Origin: a virus
Direction: 5' to 3' (one strand)
IMG/VR virus record: IMGVR_UViG_3300012228_000001
Coordinates: 39,293 to 103,292 of that record
Length of the DNA stretch: 64,000 bases
Made by a program: the position numbers and the translations under genes
Part shown: piece after piece, positions 41,201 through 48,595 of the stretch
Position numbering within the stretch: position 1 is the first letter of the stretch
Layout of the letters: the number at the start of each line of letters is the position of its first letter
Notes under the pieces: generated by a model
The model's input: the letters and a program-made list of their open reading frames with translations, nothing else
What the model was told of the DNA's origin: nothing
Databases searched by the model: none

Positions 41201-43542
41201 TCCCATGCGTAAGTGCATTTCTCTGCGGCTTCAATGATCTTGTTCTTTTGCTGGCGGGTAAACTTCGCATCGTTTGACCGCACGAAGTCGTTCACCACCG
41301 ATTGAAAGTTTTCCAGCATCCCGGCGCGTCGATCTTCGTCGGTGAAGTCAAACCCGTAAAGCGCCCATGCGTACTTTCCAACGTCGCCATCGGCGAGCAA
41401 GTCAACGCGCTCAATTCCAGCTTTTTTGTAATACGCGAAGCTTTGCTCAAGCAGGTCGGCAGCGATGCCCTTGCCCTGATACTTATTTTTGAGAAAGAAA
41501 CTGCTGATGTACGCCCGACCAGCTCCTAAATAAATGCTTTGCAGCGCCGAGCCAGCGACGGCATTATCGGAGCGGCGGCGGATCAGCGCGTAGACTTCAA
41601 GTTCGTTCGCGTTGGTCGGCGCGGTGATCGTGAGTTCGCCGGTATAAAATTCATCGTGCTTGAGACTGAACGCTGCGGCAATCTTATCGATTGACGTGCC
41701 GTAGCTGTAAAGCAGATTGTCGTCCAGTTCTTGCCGATCTTCGGTGCGAACAGTTAGTTCCGTTTCTGATGTGACGCTGCCCTTAGTGCGCCCGCGAGCC
41801 TGACGCTTTTCGGTCGTCGTTCGCGCCCGCTCGGCCTGCGTCGGCGCTTCGCGTTGGAGCTGCGTCCAGGCGGTGCCGATCTCTGGCGGCATTTCGTTGC
41901 CGTAATGCTCCCAATGGCGCGACCATCGGGTGTAGATTCTCTCCACTTCTCCATTGTGTTCGGGGTGCTCTCTGCCCTGTTCGCGAAAATACTCCCGAAT
42001 GTCCTGCGAGTGAGCATTGCTTCGCATCATGCCGTCGACGTGAGTGGTGATCTGCGGCTCAAGGTCTTCCCAACCGATTGTCTGTTGCCGTTCCTTGCCA
42101 AACGCTTCGTCGACTCGCGCCCCCTGCTCCACGGCGGGGTCAATATCGGTGCGCTGATGACGGCGGATTCGCGGGTTAGCGTGCGACGGGAGAAGCGGAA
42201 GATCGCGGATAGATTTTGAGACATCCTGCTGTTGCTGCTTAAACAGGCTTTCCGCCTGCTCCCATCCGCCCGCGTCATACGCATCTTCGATATCCCGTGC
42301 GCCCTGAGAGTCGCCCTTGAACCGGCGCTGGTTTGCCATGCCGACGACGCGGCTTAGTTCGTTGCCCTTCTGAAAAGCTTCGGTCGTCGCCAGCTTGTCC
42401 AATTGTCCCGATGATCGCTGCTTGGCGATGGTTCGCGCATCGTGCACCGCTTCGAGAATATCCTTTGCCTGCTCGTCCGACATAAAGCCCCGGTCGTCAA
42501 AGAACGTGACTTGATACGCGCCGGGGTTCTTCGTGCTCGCATGGATCACAGCGCCCTTGTTCGTTTGCGGATCGAAGTATTCGATCACGCCGATGGTCTT
42601 GGGCGATACTTTGGCGGCGAGTTCCTTGAGCCTCGCTTCGAGTTCTTGCATTTGCCCTTTGGCGTCGGGGTCTTTGCCGCCCTTGAGATATTCATGCCAC
42701 TTCGCTTCGATCTGTTCTTTCAACGAGGCAATCTGATCGACCACCATGTTCGCATTCAGCGCTTGAGCTGCGGTGCGCTGATGGCGGCGCACGGCTGGAT
42801 TCTTCTTAGACGGCAACAAGGGTAAGTCGCGGATGGCCTTTAAGACGACGCCGATGGTCGTGCGGTCGAGTGCCTTGTTGCAAATACCGCTCATGGTCGG
42901 TTCGTCGCCGCAGATTAAACAACGCGGATGGCCGTTCTTGTGCGTCCACTGCGCGGGCTTGAACTTGTGCGGCTGCAAAGCTTCGGGCTTTTTCTTGGCT
43001 TCGCGGATGACGGCATCTTCGGCCAACTTGCGCGCTTCGTCATCGAGGATTAGCCCCTTGATCGCTTCGTCGGTGCGCCCGTTCTTGAGCCAGTGCTTGA
43101 ATTCTTCGAGGGTCTTTTCCTTAATGCTGCTTAATCCGTTCCAGCCTGGTTTGTAATTCGACAAATATATCTCGCGGGCTTCCTGCTCGCTGTCGACGCC
43201 GAGAATAACCTTATGCTCGTCCCACTGGCCGTCGACCACTTGATTGATGACAAAGACTTTTTCGGATTCAGGATGCGGCCCGACGTAGCAATCGATCTGC
43301 TCGTCATCACCACCGTTGGTGCCGCGAATGTAGCCGTAGTCGGTAGTGATCTTTTGCGACCACTTCTCGCCGTGCCGGTCGACGCCGGAACGAGTCGACC
43401 CCTTGGGGTTCTCGATTGATATGTTAAATCCGTGAAGCCAAAGGTGCCGCTTCGGATAGTTCCCCGCTTCAATCTGCGCGGGTGTAGGACTAGCCTTGAT
43501 CGCTATCAGCATGGGCTTCTTGCGGCGCATGATCGTGACCAT
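35230..43542 (-). CDS. Giant polyvalent protein: InPase domain, GNAT, zinc ribbons, DarB-like helicase, six linkers
   Basis: 2770 residues, the largest gene. Start could also be the ATG at 43512. Residues about 17-150 are an inorganic-pyrophosphatase-like (InPase) domain of polyvalent proteins (DYGYIRGTNGGDDEQIDCYV, VFVINQ, WDEHKVILG). Residues 235-255, 443-463, 891-911, 1094-1114, 1183-1203 and 1300-1320 are near-identical linkers. Between linkers 2 and 3 is a GNAT acetyltransferase (KYQGKGIAADLLEQ, about 680-700); between 4 and 5 a zinc ribbon (CENCGE, CENCWHD). From 1321 come helical and coiled-coil parts, then a superfamily 2 helicase: Walker A TTGAGKT (about 2250), DEPQ (about 2354), AGHNLQTADS and GRVDRAP. 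Such proteins (P1 DarB type) are packaged and injected to protect phage DNA. Confidence 0.85.
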   Translation of the reverse strand: MVTIMRRKKPMLIAIKASPTPAQIEAGNYPKRHLWLHGFNISIENPKGSTRSGVDRHGEKWSQKITTDYGYIRGTNGGDDEQIDCYVGPHPESEKVFVINQVVDGQWDEHKVILGVDSEQEAREIYLSNYKPGWNGLSSIKEKTLEEFKHWLKNGRTDEAIKGLILDDEARKLAEDAVIREAKKKPEALQPHKFKPAQWTHKNGHPRCLICGDEPTMSGICNKALDRTTIGVVLKAIRDLPLLPSKKNPAVRRHQRTAAQALNANMVVDQIASLKEQIEAKWHEYLKGGKDPDAKGQMQELEARLKELAAKVSPKTIGVIEYFDPQTNKGAVIHASTKNPGAYQVTFFDDRGFMSDEQAKDILEAVHDARTIAKQRSSGQLDKLATTEAFQKGNELSRVVGMANQRRFKGDSQGARDIEDAYDAGGWEQAESLFKQQQQDVSKSIRDLPLLPSHANPRIRRHQRTDIDPAVEQGARVDEAFGKERQQTIGWEDLEPQITTHVDGMMRSNAHSQDIREYFREQGREHPEHNGEVERIYTRWSRHWEHYGNEMPPEIGTAWTQLQREAPTQAERARTTTEKRQARGRTKGSVTSETELTVRTEDRQELDDNLLYSYGTSIDKIAAAFSLKHDEFYTGELTITAPTNANELEVYALIRRRSDNAVAGSALQSIYLGAGRAYISSFFLKNKYQGKGIAADLLEQSFAYYKKAGIERVDLLADGDVGKYAWALYGFDFTDEDRRAGMLENFQSVVNDFVRSNDAKFTRQQKNKIIEAAEKCTYAWDIARFRINGEKIGRDFLLDMGDWNGEFKFNAHVPHEKIFKLCVNEQKAKARHLLAKAIMGDKDSEIFHRGVLKNEDKILEALDKKLGSLDFDYREKPWKPKVYSALPDAWKAIRDLPLLPSKKNPTVKRHQQLNKPVTQQREVSPVQHSDAQLEKYKNNLGRAGVPITDELWSGAFITPDRKAVGKPFYHGGRQEHEDIANIAIHGRPRGDGERSIRKLLTDGWVRRGASFDYEVGTESAFRIVEDCIMASLRKFPQAPKQTVVLDFSSDNRSKNRYYEFSMREFMENDFSLYRTMKKCGPSTSLWKGIVIAIKAIGNLPLLPAPSNPAVRRHQLVGKNPLKMGGELHSLIREHDDNCENCGERTRHAQYQNSATGQHASVCENCWHDNWSGKDFRFMDHAKKAIGDLPLSPSKKNPAVMRHQGSNRMEWNAPPRQPAIPPGAFRAVRLKDGTVHSSWLDHNAAIQRAYKHKNPQGSVTDPAFGKFSESFYGNEEHGERGYHPKDHPEHFIRARDVEIDKAIRDLPLKPSKKNPSVMRHQTDEELDAQYMAEAKARREARWAEMHRRNPGLAAQNALEDKIKEQLKTVKSSSFNLSTDDGWRKMITATEAALAKIGLRMTRQQIYRMHASDKFKDVWMEAEYAAKVAKPIKKSVAFVVTPTPNGVKLGNVIFAIMPSVRKGIISTPHLPGSNKIDWANVPVGASVWITVTDPSSPLAGRHILITKRADNQAVIDPGEARRAGYKVGDWQEESGLAHASFQMGALKEQRKDVEQWAAYEKRREERAPYEAKLKEVRHEASAKTKELEQKFLESVGISKLGLTQVQQKVVVESAKRQATNAGMEESLIEGYAKTVAKVQDQIMKRMQREAALRKFNYYKKVLEEIIHPPKPEREEPLAGTPLSAVPDKPPEGWKADVGPTPNEPMWIRDSETVEAASAAVVPREAEGDSTAAVYDAYVGDDNVIGTFNTAEEAAQAIDDRFANIEAIQEVVARDEQPLEMEAPEVPLQANTPQEVELATTEDMHKKAAQAAKRREENQELREEAKKDAIVIIPTKKARDPLDRVLLTQDKEAAKTALDDFNAFTRAMAEKKEILKIIPPRLPRPETVVVANALEALRQSAVERVTDEDVRNALERYAARTKINGDESFYSVVHEHWNDEVGYALNGAVANGGSEYLNGLLKRRKGFVSGAAAAALTGLVGKHTGIELDVGRLSDAFSPQVTASIVGYWLVGQARQRQLKGQSITAIIQAIENDNKTNLLAQEQKALDEDKKLKATYQEIQRQKANGELTAEATIMRQEAYNILQRRQNIGRAYGSLAASGSLLLAMKHAQAGIDERVTINVGMSKDNAYRILKEKLNVSPSKIPEQIKIAHNIIGTDATTGEAILQYQITGNASYLANRWGTQSPILSREVAELNKIKTDNTPFTPMDRPPHFKREWINDAGVKEDFALRLPQRNDINWLNKTGGGLLTRTTGAGKTLTTAGWWSHLLAKNPHYKGIVLCPDGLTAQWADQLHRATDLDILVIPEKTTKEERQKFWKQIKPGQLVIASHSDALRSQWDVDAITGHGFDFASIDEPQNLKSQTSERLGSAAKRIVNIPFKHRVALSASPARESLDEIYEWVNWATKEFAGYQRKKDGSQGNPIFHSKIGSKVGFGRMYAGGGNGTNAQDEAIQQQIFQKISPYVSGDQFKTRTESGKAGDKPYKVVTNDHTVKRSQMQIARQKEIEAGYNTLLAKITEEETAKGKRMGRTKAQIGQRINHLVMKEMDTRHWNNLHGGEDNAKAKEVAKTILSEIKEGKTHHVVFIDSEPQRVALNTLLRKAKIKAYDLTELNKRAKFKEEAEQIAKTENLTPDQALERVVAQRKEQWAAEKNKGEAGIMFIDKTSQAGHNLQTADSFHQAGRPQDAAGYYQGIGRVDRAPRKGDIALHHYRYTDSPFEDAHWTEIENEMKVIGAITPALLKSLANPVHVGLAMEQYVKSILGRRILEFFGVAQ
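39583..39645 (-). repeat. Linker copy 6 of giant protein
   Basis: Residues 1300-1320, KAIRDLPLKPSKKNPSVMRH plus Q. The 1450-residue helicase part follows. Confidence 0.88.
39934..39996 (-). repeat. Linker copy 5 of giant protein
   Basis: Residues 1183-1203, KAIGDLPLSPSKKNPAVMRH plus Q. Separates the zinc-ribbon module from a 96-residue module with GAFRAVRLKDGTVHSSW. Confidence 0.88.
40201..40263 (-). repeat. Linker copy 4 of giant protein
   Basis: Residues 1094-1114, KAIGNLPLLPAPSNPAVRRH plus Q. Separates an unassigned 182-residue module from the 68-residue zinc-ribbon module. Confidence 0.88.
40810..40872 (-). repeat. Linker copy 3 of giant protein
   Basis: Residues 891-911, KAIRDLPLLPSKKNPTVKRH plus Q. 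Marks the end of the GNAT-containing module. Confidence 0.88.
42154..42216 (-). repeat. Linker copy 2 of giant protein
   Basis: Residues 443-463, KSIRDLPLLPSHANPRIRRH plus Q. Separates a 187-residue coiled-coil/beta module from the GNAT-containing module. Confidence 0.88.
42778..42840 (-). repeat. Linker copy 1 of giant protein
   Basis: Residues 235-255, KAIRDLPLLPSKKNPAVRRH plus Q; used here as the reference sequence. It follows the InPase-like domain and a CLICGDEPTMSGIC zinc motif. Confidence 0.88.
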
Positions 43543-43792
43543 TGCCCTGCGCCTGTGCCTGCGCCTGTGCCTTGCGGATTTTAACGATGTTGTCCATCGC
43601 GGTATTCAATTTGGCAACGTCGAACTTCTCAAGCCGCTTCTGCGCATTGAGCGTCGTGACCAGCGCCGAGATCGTGCATTCGAGCCGGTCGATACGCAGC
43701 TCTTGATTAACGACGATCTGTTGCCAAGTCAGTAGTTCCTCGCGCAATCGAGTTATTTTTTCCATGCGCTTAATCTGTGTCGACTCTTTCAT
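43490..43792 (-). CDS. Small coiled-coil protein upstream of giant gene
   Basis: 100 residues from the ATG at 43792 (GAAGGG upstream). Mostly one long helix with heptad character (ITRLREELLTWQQIVVNQEL, CTISALVTTLNAQKRLEKF) and an AQAQAQ tail. It overlaps the first 53 bases of the giant gene if that begins at 43542. Perhaps a packaging or assembly partner. Confidence 0.55.
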   Translation of the reverse strand: MKESTQIKRMEKITRLREELLTWQQIVVNQELRIDRLECTISALVTTLNAQKRLEKFDVAKLNTAMDNIVKIRKAQAQAQAQGNGHDHAPQEAHADSDQG

Positions 43793-43826
43793 TTTAGAAC
43801 CCTTCGGACTATAAATTCTTCCAATT

Positions 43827-44501
43827 ATGTCTGAACGTATCGATTTGACTAACCGACTCTTCGGCCACTGGACCGTTCTGAAATACATCGGCAATCGTTT
43901 TTGGTTTTGCAAGTGTGACTGTGCGAACGCCACCGAAAAAAACGTTCATGGCGATTCGCTTAGGCGCGGCGGAAGTACAAGTTGCGGTTGTGAACAGCGA
44001 ACCCTGGCCGCTCAAAAACGATTGAAGCACGGGAATGCCAGACGGAAGCGGATGACAACCGAATATACGATATGGCTTTCGGCTAAAAACCGATGCTCCA
44101 ATCCGCAGTGCAAATCCTTTGAACGATACGGCGGACGCGGTATTTACATGTGTCGCGGATGGAAGGAGAACTTTGAGCAGTTTTTGGCGGATATGGGCGC
44201 ACGGCCAAAGGGGATGACTCTTGATCGCAGAGATAATAATAAGGGTTACTGGTGCGGCCACTGCGACGAATGCAAGCAAAATAGTTGGACTGCGAACTGC
44301 CGATGGGCAACTCGCGAAGAGCAAGCAAATAACAAGGAAGTCAATCACAGGATTTCCATTGCAAACGAAACGATGACCGTCGCGGAGGCGGCTGATCGAT
44401 TTAGAGTTGACGATAAAATCATTTATCAGCGTATCGGGCGCGGCTGGACTGCCGAGAGAGCCGTTTTTACCCCAATTCGAACGTTTACCTTTCGCGACTA
44501 A
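43827..44501 (+). CDS. Homing-endonuclease-like protein with N-terminal SCGC domain
   Basis: 224 residues. The N-terminal 60 residues (LTNRLFGHWTVLKYI, FWFCKCDCAN, STSCGC) are the small zinc/AP2-like domain common in mobile phage genes. They are followed by YGGRGIYMCRGW, MTLDRRDNNKGY, NCRWATREEQANN and a C-terminal NUMOD-like repeat (AADRFRVDDKIIYQRIGRGW). Read against its minus-strand neighbours, filling the gap 43793-44521. Confidence 0.78.
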   Translation: MSERIDLTNRLFGHWTVLKYIGNRFWFCKCDCANATEKNVHGDSLRRGGSTSCGCEQRTLAAQKRLKHGNARRKRMTTEYTIWLSAKNRCSNPQCKSFERYGGRGIYMCRGWKENFEQFLADMGARPKGMTLDRRDNNKGYWCGHCDECKQNSWTANCRWATREEQANNKEVNHRISIANETMTVAEAADRFRVDDKIIYQRIGRGWTAERAVFTPIRTFTFRD

Positions 44502-44521
44502 ATCTTGCCGGATGGCAGTTT

Positions 44522-44800
44522 TCATTTGCTTGCCTTGGTCTTCTTCGCGTCGTCGTCAATCTGCTTAATCGCGATTACCAGAGCCGACTCGCGTTGTGAC
44601 AGCTCCACGATTTGCCGCTCGGCTTCGGACATCATCATTTGTCCCAAGTTGTATCGCGCTGCGTACTTTTCTTTTTGAGACCGCACCGCTTGCAGGGTCA
44701 AGTCAAGTTCCCGGCGCGTCGCCGGTGGATCGTCCTGTGCATAGACCGGCGCGGCGCACAACGCTAAAGCAACAACGAAAATTAACGCCATTCTACTCAT
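44522..44800 (-). CDS. Small periplasmic coiled-coil protein with signal peptide (possible spanin)
   Basis: 92 residues from the ATG at 44800, overlapping the upstream stop by 8 bases. Signal peptide MSRMALIFVVALALCAAPVY, cleavage after VYA. The mature part is one helix (LDLTLQAVRSQKEKYAARYN...QIVELSQRESAL). A secreted coiled coil next to two single-TM proteins fits a lysis cassette with spanin-like parts, but no lipobox is present. Confidence 0.6.
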   Translation of the reverse strand: MSRMALIFVVALALCAAPVYAQDDPPATRRELDLTLQAVRSQKEKYAARYNLGQMMMSEAERQIVELSQRESALVIAIKQIDDDAKKTKASK

Positions 44801-45095
44801 GTTCAATTCTTTCTTTATCTTCCGCTTGTTGATCTGTGCGCCCTTTTACTTCACCCTCGATGAGCGCCATTTTCCTAGTGGCTTCAACGAGCGCTGTCTG
44901 CATCCCGTTGGTATGCTCTTGAATTCTGTTGACAAGAACCAAGACAGCGCCCACTCCCAACGCGACAAGTGCGGCTATAAGGATCAAAGTGACCAGCAGC
45001 CAGTTAGTGAGAAACGCGCTGCGCTGCGCTTCAAGCGCGGCCAAGACCGCGTTGATTACCGGCTCCGGGTTTGCTATTCCATCTGCTACTTGCAT
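44793..45095 (-). CDS. Holin-like single-TM protein
   Basis: 100 residues from the ATG at 45095 (AGAGGAATT upstream). One strong membrane helix (WLLVTLILIAALVALGVGAV, then LVLV) and an amphipathic, charged C-terminal coiled coil. Candidate holin or inner-membrane spanin; no muramidase gene is visible nearby. Confidence 0.55.
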   Translation of the reverse strand: MQVADGIANPEPVINAVLAALEAQRSAFLTNWLLVTLILIAALVALGVGAVLVLVNRIQEHTNGMQTALVEATRKMALIEGEVKGRTDQQAEDKERIEHE

Positions 45096-45099
45096 TGGT

Positions 45100-45405
45100 T
45101 TAATTCCTCTTGTAGAGCCAGGATGGCACGCAGGCATATAATCCCACGTCCATGTTTGTCCACTCAATGTTCACCTTACCGTCCGGCTGTCTCGGCGTCG
45201 TATAGACAAAAATCGCTAACTTCGTCGAGCACATGATCTGTTCGTGTTCTATACGCCTCTGAACGTGCTCCCAAAGCGTAACGCCAATATTTAAGGCAAG
45301 AACGAGGAGTAAAAAGAAAAATAACGAATTGCCGCCAAATAATTTTAGAGTTCCCCCAAATCCGCTAACTTCGACGCCAGCTTTTTCTTGATTCGGTTCT
45401 GTCAT
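45100..45405 (-). CDS. Membrane protein of the lysis-like cluster
   Basis: 101 residues from the ATG at 45405. One membrane helix (SLFFFLLLVLALNIGVTLW) flanked by a short N-terminal domain and a C-terminal soluble part (LAIFVYTTPRQPDGKVNIEW). Adjacent and co-directional with two other membrane/secreted genes. Confidence 0.55.
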   Translation of the reverse strand: MTEPNQEKAGVEVSGFGGTLKLFGGNSLFFFLLLVLALNIGVTLWEHVQRRIEHEQIMCSTKLAIFVYTTPRQPDGKVNIEWTNMDVGLYACVPSWLYKRN

Positions 45406-45421
45406 AACGCATCGCTCTCTT

Positions 45422-47548
45422 TTACCAGCCCGCGATATAGGCTCCAACGGTGAGTCTCGCCGTCACAACGGTATCCAACGGCGTGCCATCGGACTTGAAC
45501 ACTTGGAAATCGTAAGTCGTGCCCTTGGTTACTTTGTTATCGAGTTTCAAAACATACTCGCATTCGGTCTCACTGTTGTTCAAATCGATTAGTGGAAAGT
45601 CGGCGGAACTGCGGACAACGGCGCACGCCGTATTGGAAGCTTTGTGGCTTGTGAGCAGTTCGGTCGTCGCGGTGCCCGCCGCTGGAATATCGGCGCTTCC
45701 GGTTGTGCCGTACCACAAGATCAAATTGTTGCCAACCGTGTCGGGAATGCTCGCGTATGCTGCCGCATCCTTGGAGTTTTGAAGAACAAACGCGGTAGGC
45801 GGCGGGTCGCCATCGGTCTGAAATTTGAAACGCAAACGGAACGCCGCGCCCGGTGGTAACTCTATGCTGACGTTTTGCGTGCAAGTGGCGCAAAGCAATG
45901 CTGGCGCTGCTTCGGTCCCTCGTAGTTGATGAAATCTGAAATCCGATGGAGCGATAGGAACAGGTCCGCCGCCGCCCAAGTCGTTTGCCCCCCCCGTGGC
46001 GGCATAGGTGCGAACGTAGGCGTTGAAGTAGTTTGTCCCAAGCGCGCCGTTGGGATCGCCAATCGCCACGGAGTCCATGAGCGACGGCGGTGCGCTGCGG
46101 TTGTAAGCATCCTTGACCGTGCTGTCCGATGAATAGGCGGGACTGACCAAAACGTTCACGGTAGACGTTCCCACGACAGAGCAACTACTCTCGGTTTTTC
46201 CAACGTCGCCGCCACCAGTATTTTCGGTGAGCGCTATATTGGTAGCCGTGCAGGTCTGTAGCCCCACGTTGTTGCGGGTGGCTTGGATCGGTAAGTCGTA
46301 TATGACGCTATAGTGCGTGCTGTCCGCCACTTCTCCCCTATTTCGCTTTGATGCTATGAGGGCACCAGCGTCACAAGTGCCGACGCAATGACTGGCGAAT
46401 CCTGAAATCGCCACGCCGTAACCGATAGCCGCGCTGCCTTCCTTGAGATTGAAATTCAACGTCGATGGACTGACGAAAATGTCGGTCGGCGTGCCGGTCG
46501 TTAGGTTGTTCGATGAATTGGTCGAACTTCCGCTTATGGCCGTGGAGCAATTGTGAATAGTATTATTTTTGGCGAGCGGATTGTTTGCGGCAAATACGAG
46601 ACCTTGCGTGCCGGACTCCCCTGAGCAGTAAATCGTGTTGTTGAAAACCATGCTCGCGCTGCCGCCGACATAAATTCCGCGACTGCCCCGCGAGTTGATA
46701 ATGTTGTGATGGATGATGTTTCCATTTCCATCATTTGCGTAAATGCCGCCTTCCTCATAGATGGAACCGTAACGCTGCCCAACGAGTTCAAAAAACGAAT
46801 ACCGGATCGTGTGATTCGATGAAGAGACACGCGAATTGTGAAGCTGGATGCCATAGCCAAAGATATTTTTGAAATGAACACGCTCGATCAATGCTCCGCT
46901 AGACCCCATGTAAATCCCATGATTTCCCGGCGACTCCCCAATTGGATCATGGATAGGGGTTTGGATTATGTCGTGAATATAGGTGTCTTTTATTACAACG
47001 TTGGTTACGCCCTCTTGAAAACCCATCCCATCCCCGCCATCGGCTTCCACGTTGCCGCAATCTACATTTATGAACGTCAAGTAGCTCTGCGTTTGATTGC
47101 TGCCCGCCTCTACGCATTTTTCGTTCGATGGATTGCTGATCGACCCCATATCGATCTTCATGCCGTCGACCGTGAAATAGTTCGTCGTGGCACCAAACTT
47201 TATAGCGATCCAGTCATTTGTCTGACTGGTGACAGGCTTGATTACGGCCATGCGCCGGTTTTCCGCTCTGAGAGTCGTGGGCGAATTGATAGATGCCCCC
47301 GATTTCAAAAGCGAATCCCATAGCGTTTCGTCGTAATCGCCGTTGCCGACTACTACCGTGTCGCCATTGCCAGCCGTGGTGCAAGCAAGCCCCTGCGCAA
47401 TGGTCAGCTTGCGGTTTGTGCCAGTCGGACTCTGTGCGGTCGTACATGAGTTTCCGGTGCTGCCGGACTTGCCGACGTAGTAGGTCGTCGCCGCCCAACC
47501 GGGAGAGACTACAAGTAGAAGGAACCAAATCAAGAATAGTTTTTTCAT
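45422..47548 (-). CDS. Tail-spike-like parallel beta-helix protein with signal peptide
   Basis: 708 residues from the ATG at 47548. Signal peptide MKKLFLIWFLLLVVSPGWAA. Residues about 30-380 have the turns of a right-handed parallel beta helix (NGDTVVVGNGDYDET; GIYMGSSGALIERVHFKNIF; GIYVGGSASMVFNNTIY), as in pectate lyases and tail spikes that cut or bind polysaccharide. The C-terminal 300 residues are beta-rich. A Sec signal on a spike is unusual for a tailed phage; a secreted depolymerase is the alternative. Confidence 0.7.
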   Translation of the reverse strand: MKKLFLIWFLLLVVSPGWAATTYYVGKSGSTGNSCTTAQSPTGTNRKLTIAQGLACTTAGNGDTVVVGNGDYDETLWDSLLKSGASINSPTTLRAENRRMAVIKPVTSQTNDWIAIKFGATTNYFTVDGMKIDMGSISNPSNEKCVEAGSNQTQSYLTFINVDCGNVEADGGDGMGFQEGVTNVVIKDTYIHDIIQTPIHDPIGESPGNHGIYMGSSGALIERVHFKNIFGYGIQLHNSRVSSSNHTIRYSFFELVGQRYGSIYEEGGIYANDGNGNIIHHNIINSRGSRGIYVGGSASMVFNNTIYCSGESGTQGLVFAANNPLAKNNTIHNCSTAISGSSTNSSNNLTTGTPTDIFVSPSTLNFNLKEGSAAIGYGVAISGFASHCVGTCDAGALIASKRNRGEVADSTHYSVIYDLPIQATRNNVGLQTCTATNIALTENTGGGDVGKTESSCSVVGTSTVNVLVSPAYSSDSTVKDAYNRSAPPSLMDSVAIGDPNGALGTNYFNAYVRTYAATGGANDLGGGGPVPIAPSDFRFHQLRGTEAAPALLCATCTQNVSIELPPGAAFRLRFKFQTDGDPPPTAFVLQNSKDAAAYASIPDTVGNNLILWYGTTGSADIPAAGTATTELLTSHKASNTACAVVRSSADFPLIDLNNSETECEYVLKLDNKVTKGTTYDFQVFKSDGTPLDTVVTARLTVGAYIAGW

Positions 47549-47558
47549 ATATAACTCT

Positions 47559-48593
47559 CTACGGAAAATGGATAGGTCCGACGTGCCTTGCCGTCGCTCC
47601 TGCGTAAGATGGTGCCCGGAACGCATAGTATTGCATCACCACCGAACTTTCGTTTACCGCCGTACTCGATCCCACTGAAAAGCCATCCGCGTCAATCGTT
47701 GCGCCCCCGGTGCCGCAAGTCGTGGCGTCTGTCCTACAACGCACGTCCGTAGTCATGGATGGAATTTTTATTGCGGTAGCCGTTGTTGCCGAGTTGCCTT
47801 TGACAAAAATAACTTGTGGCTGAAAGGTAAAGGATGTGAATGACTGACTGGTGCCGTTGCCCGTGTAATTACCAGACTTCGAGAAACTCGCGGATACTTG
47901 CTTGGTACAGATATAAAAATAGTTTGAGTCTAATTCGTTGACTAGCCCACTGGTGCCAACGACGATCCCGTTGGCGTCAAACGATTCGATTGCGTTGGCG
48001 TCGAACGCCGAAGCAGAGAAATTGGCGCTAGAATTAGCGGCGAAATTGCTCGAACGCCACGAACCGTCATTGGCGGTCCCGGCACTTTGCTCAAATATCG
48101 CACACCATTCCGGTTGGAAATCCGGCACGCTGCCAACACTGGTCGCGCTGATATCAATGGGCCGGGCATCCGTCGTGCCATCGCCAACGTAAGTCCCGAC
48201 TGCCATATCATTGTTCGCGTCGTAGCCCCACGCGACGAAATAACAACTCGCACCCGATGCGTTGGCGCGTGCGTCCGAACCGACGACGAAACCGTTGGTG
48301 GTAAAGCTTTGAATCGTGTTGCTAATCATCGTGACGTTGCCGACCGCCATTTGGAGCGCTTCGCTGCTCCCCATCGAAGAATTCCGAAACATGGCATGGT
48401 TGGCCGAGTCGCACTTAACCACCACGGCATCAGGTTGAAAATCGGCAACGGTCGGGTTCGACCAGTCGGAAATATCGATTGTCCTATCATCGGCTATATT
48501 TCCGGTGTAGCGGCCTGTCGCCAGTTTGTAAGCCAGCGCCGGATCGGCGTAGAGCAAGACCGCGAGGATGGCAGTAGTGAGAAGTTTTTTCAT
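47559..48593 (-). CDS. Secreted/virion beta-sandwich protein (DUF7483-like)
   Basis: 344 residues, signal peptide MKKLLTTAILAVLLYADPAL, cleavage after ALA. Three related units of about 100 residues follow: GRYTGNIADDRTIDIS...PDAVVVK; GTYVGDGTTDARPIDIS...PEWCAIF; GNYTGNGTSQSFTSFTFQPQVIFVK. This matches the repeated units of lectin-like phage fibre proteins (DUF7483 type). May bind host surface glycans. Confidence 0.65.
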   Translation of the reverse strand: MKKLLTTAILAVLLYADPALAYKLATGRYTGNIADDRTIDISDWSNPTVADFQPDAVVVKCDSANHAMFRNSSMGSSEALQMAVGNVTMISNTIQSFTTNGFVVGSDARANASGASCYFVAWGYDANNDMAVGTYVGDGTTDARPIDISATSVGSVPDFQPEWCAIFEQSAGTANDGSWRSSNFAANSSANFSASAFDANAIESFDANGIVVGTSGLVNELDSNYFYICTKQVSASFSKSGNYTGNGTSQSFTSFTFQPQVIFVKGNSATTATAIKIPSMTTDVRCRTDATTCGTGGATIDADGFSVGSSTAVNESSVVMQYYAFRAPSYAGATARHVGPIHFP

Positions 48594-48595
48594 GG

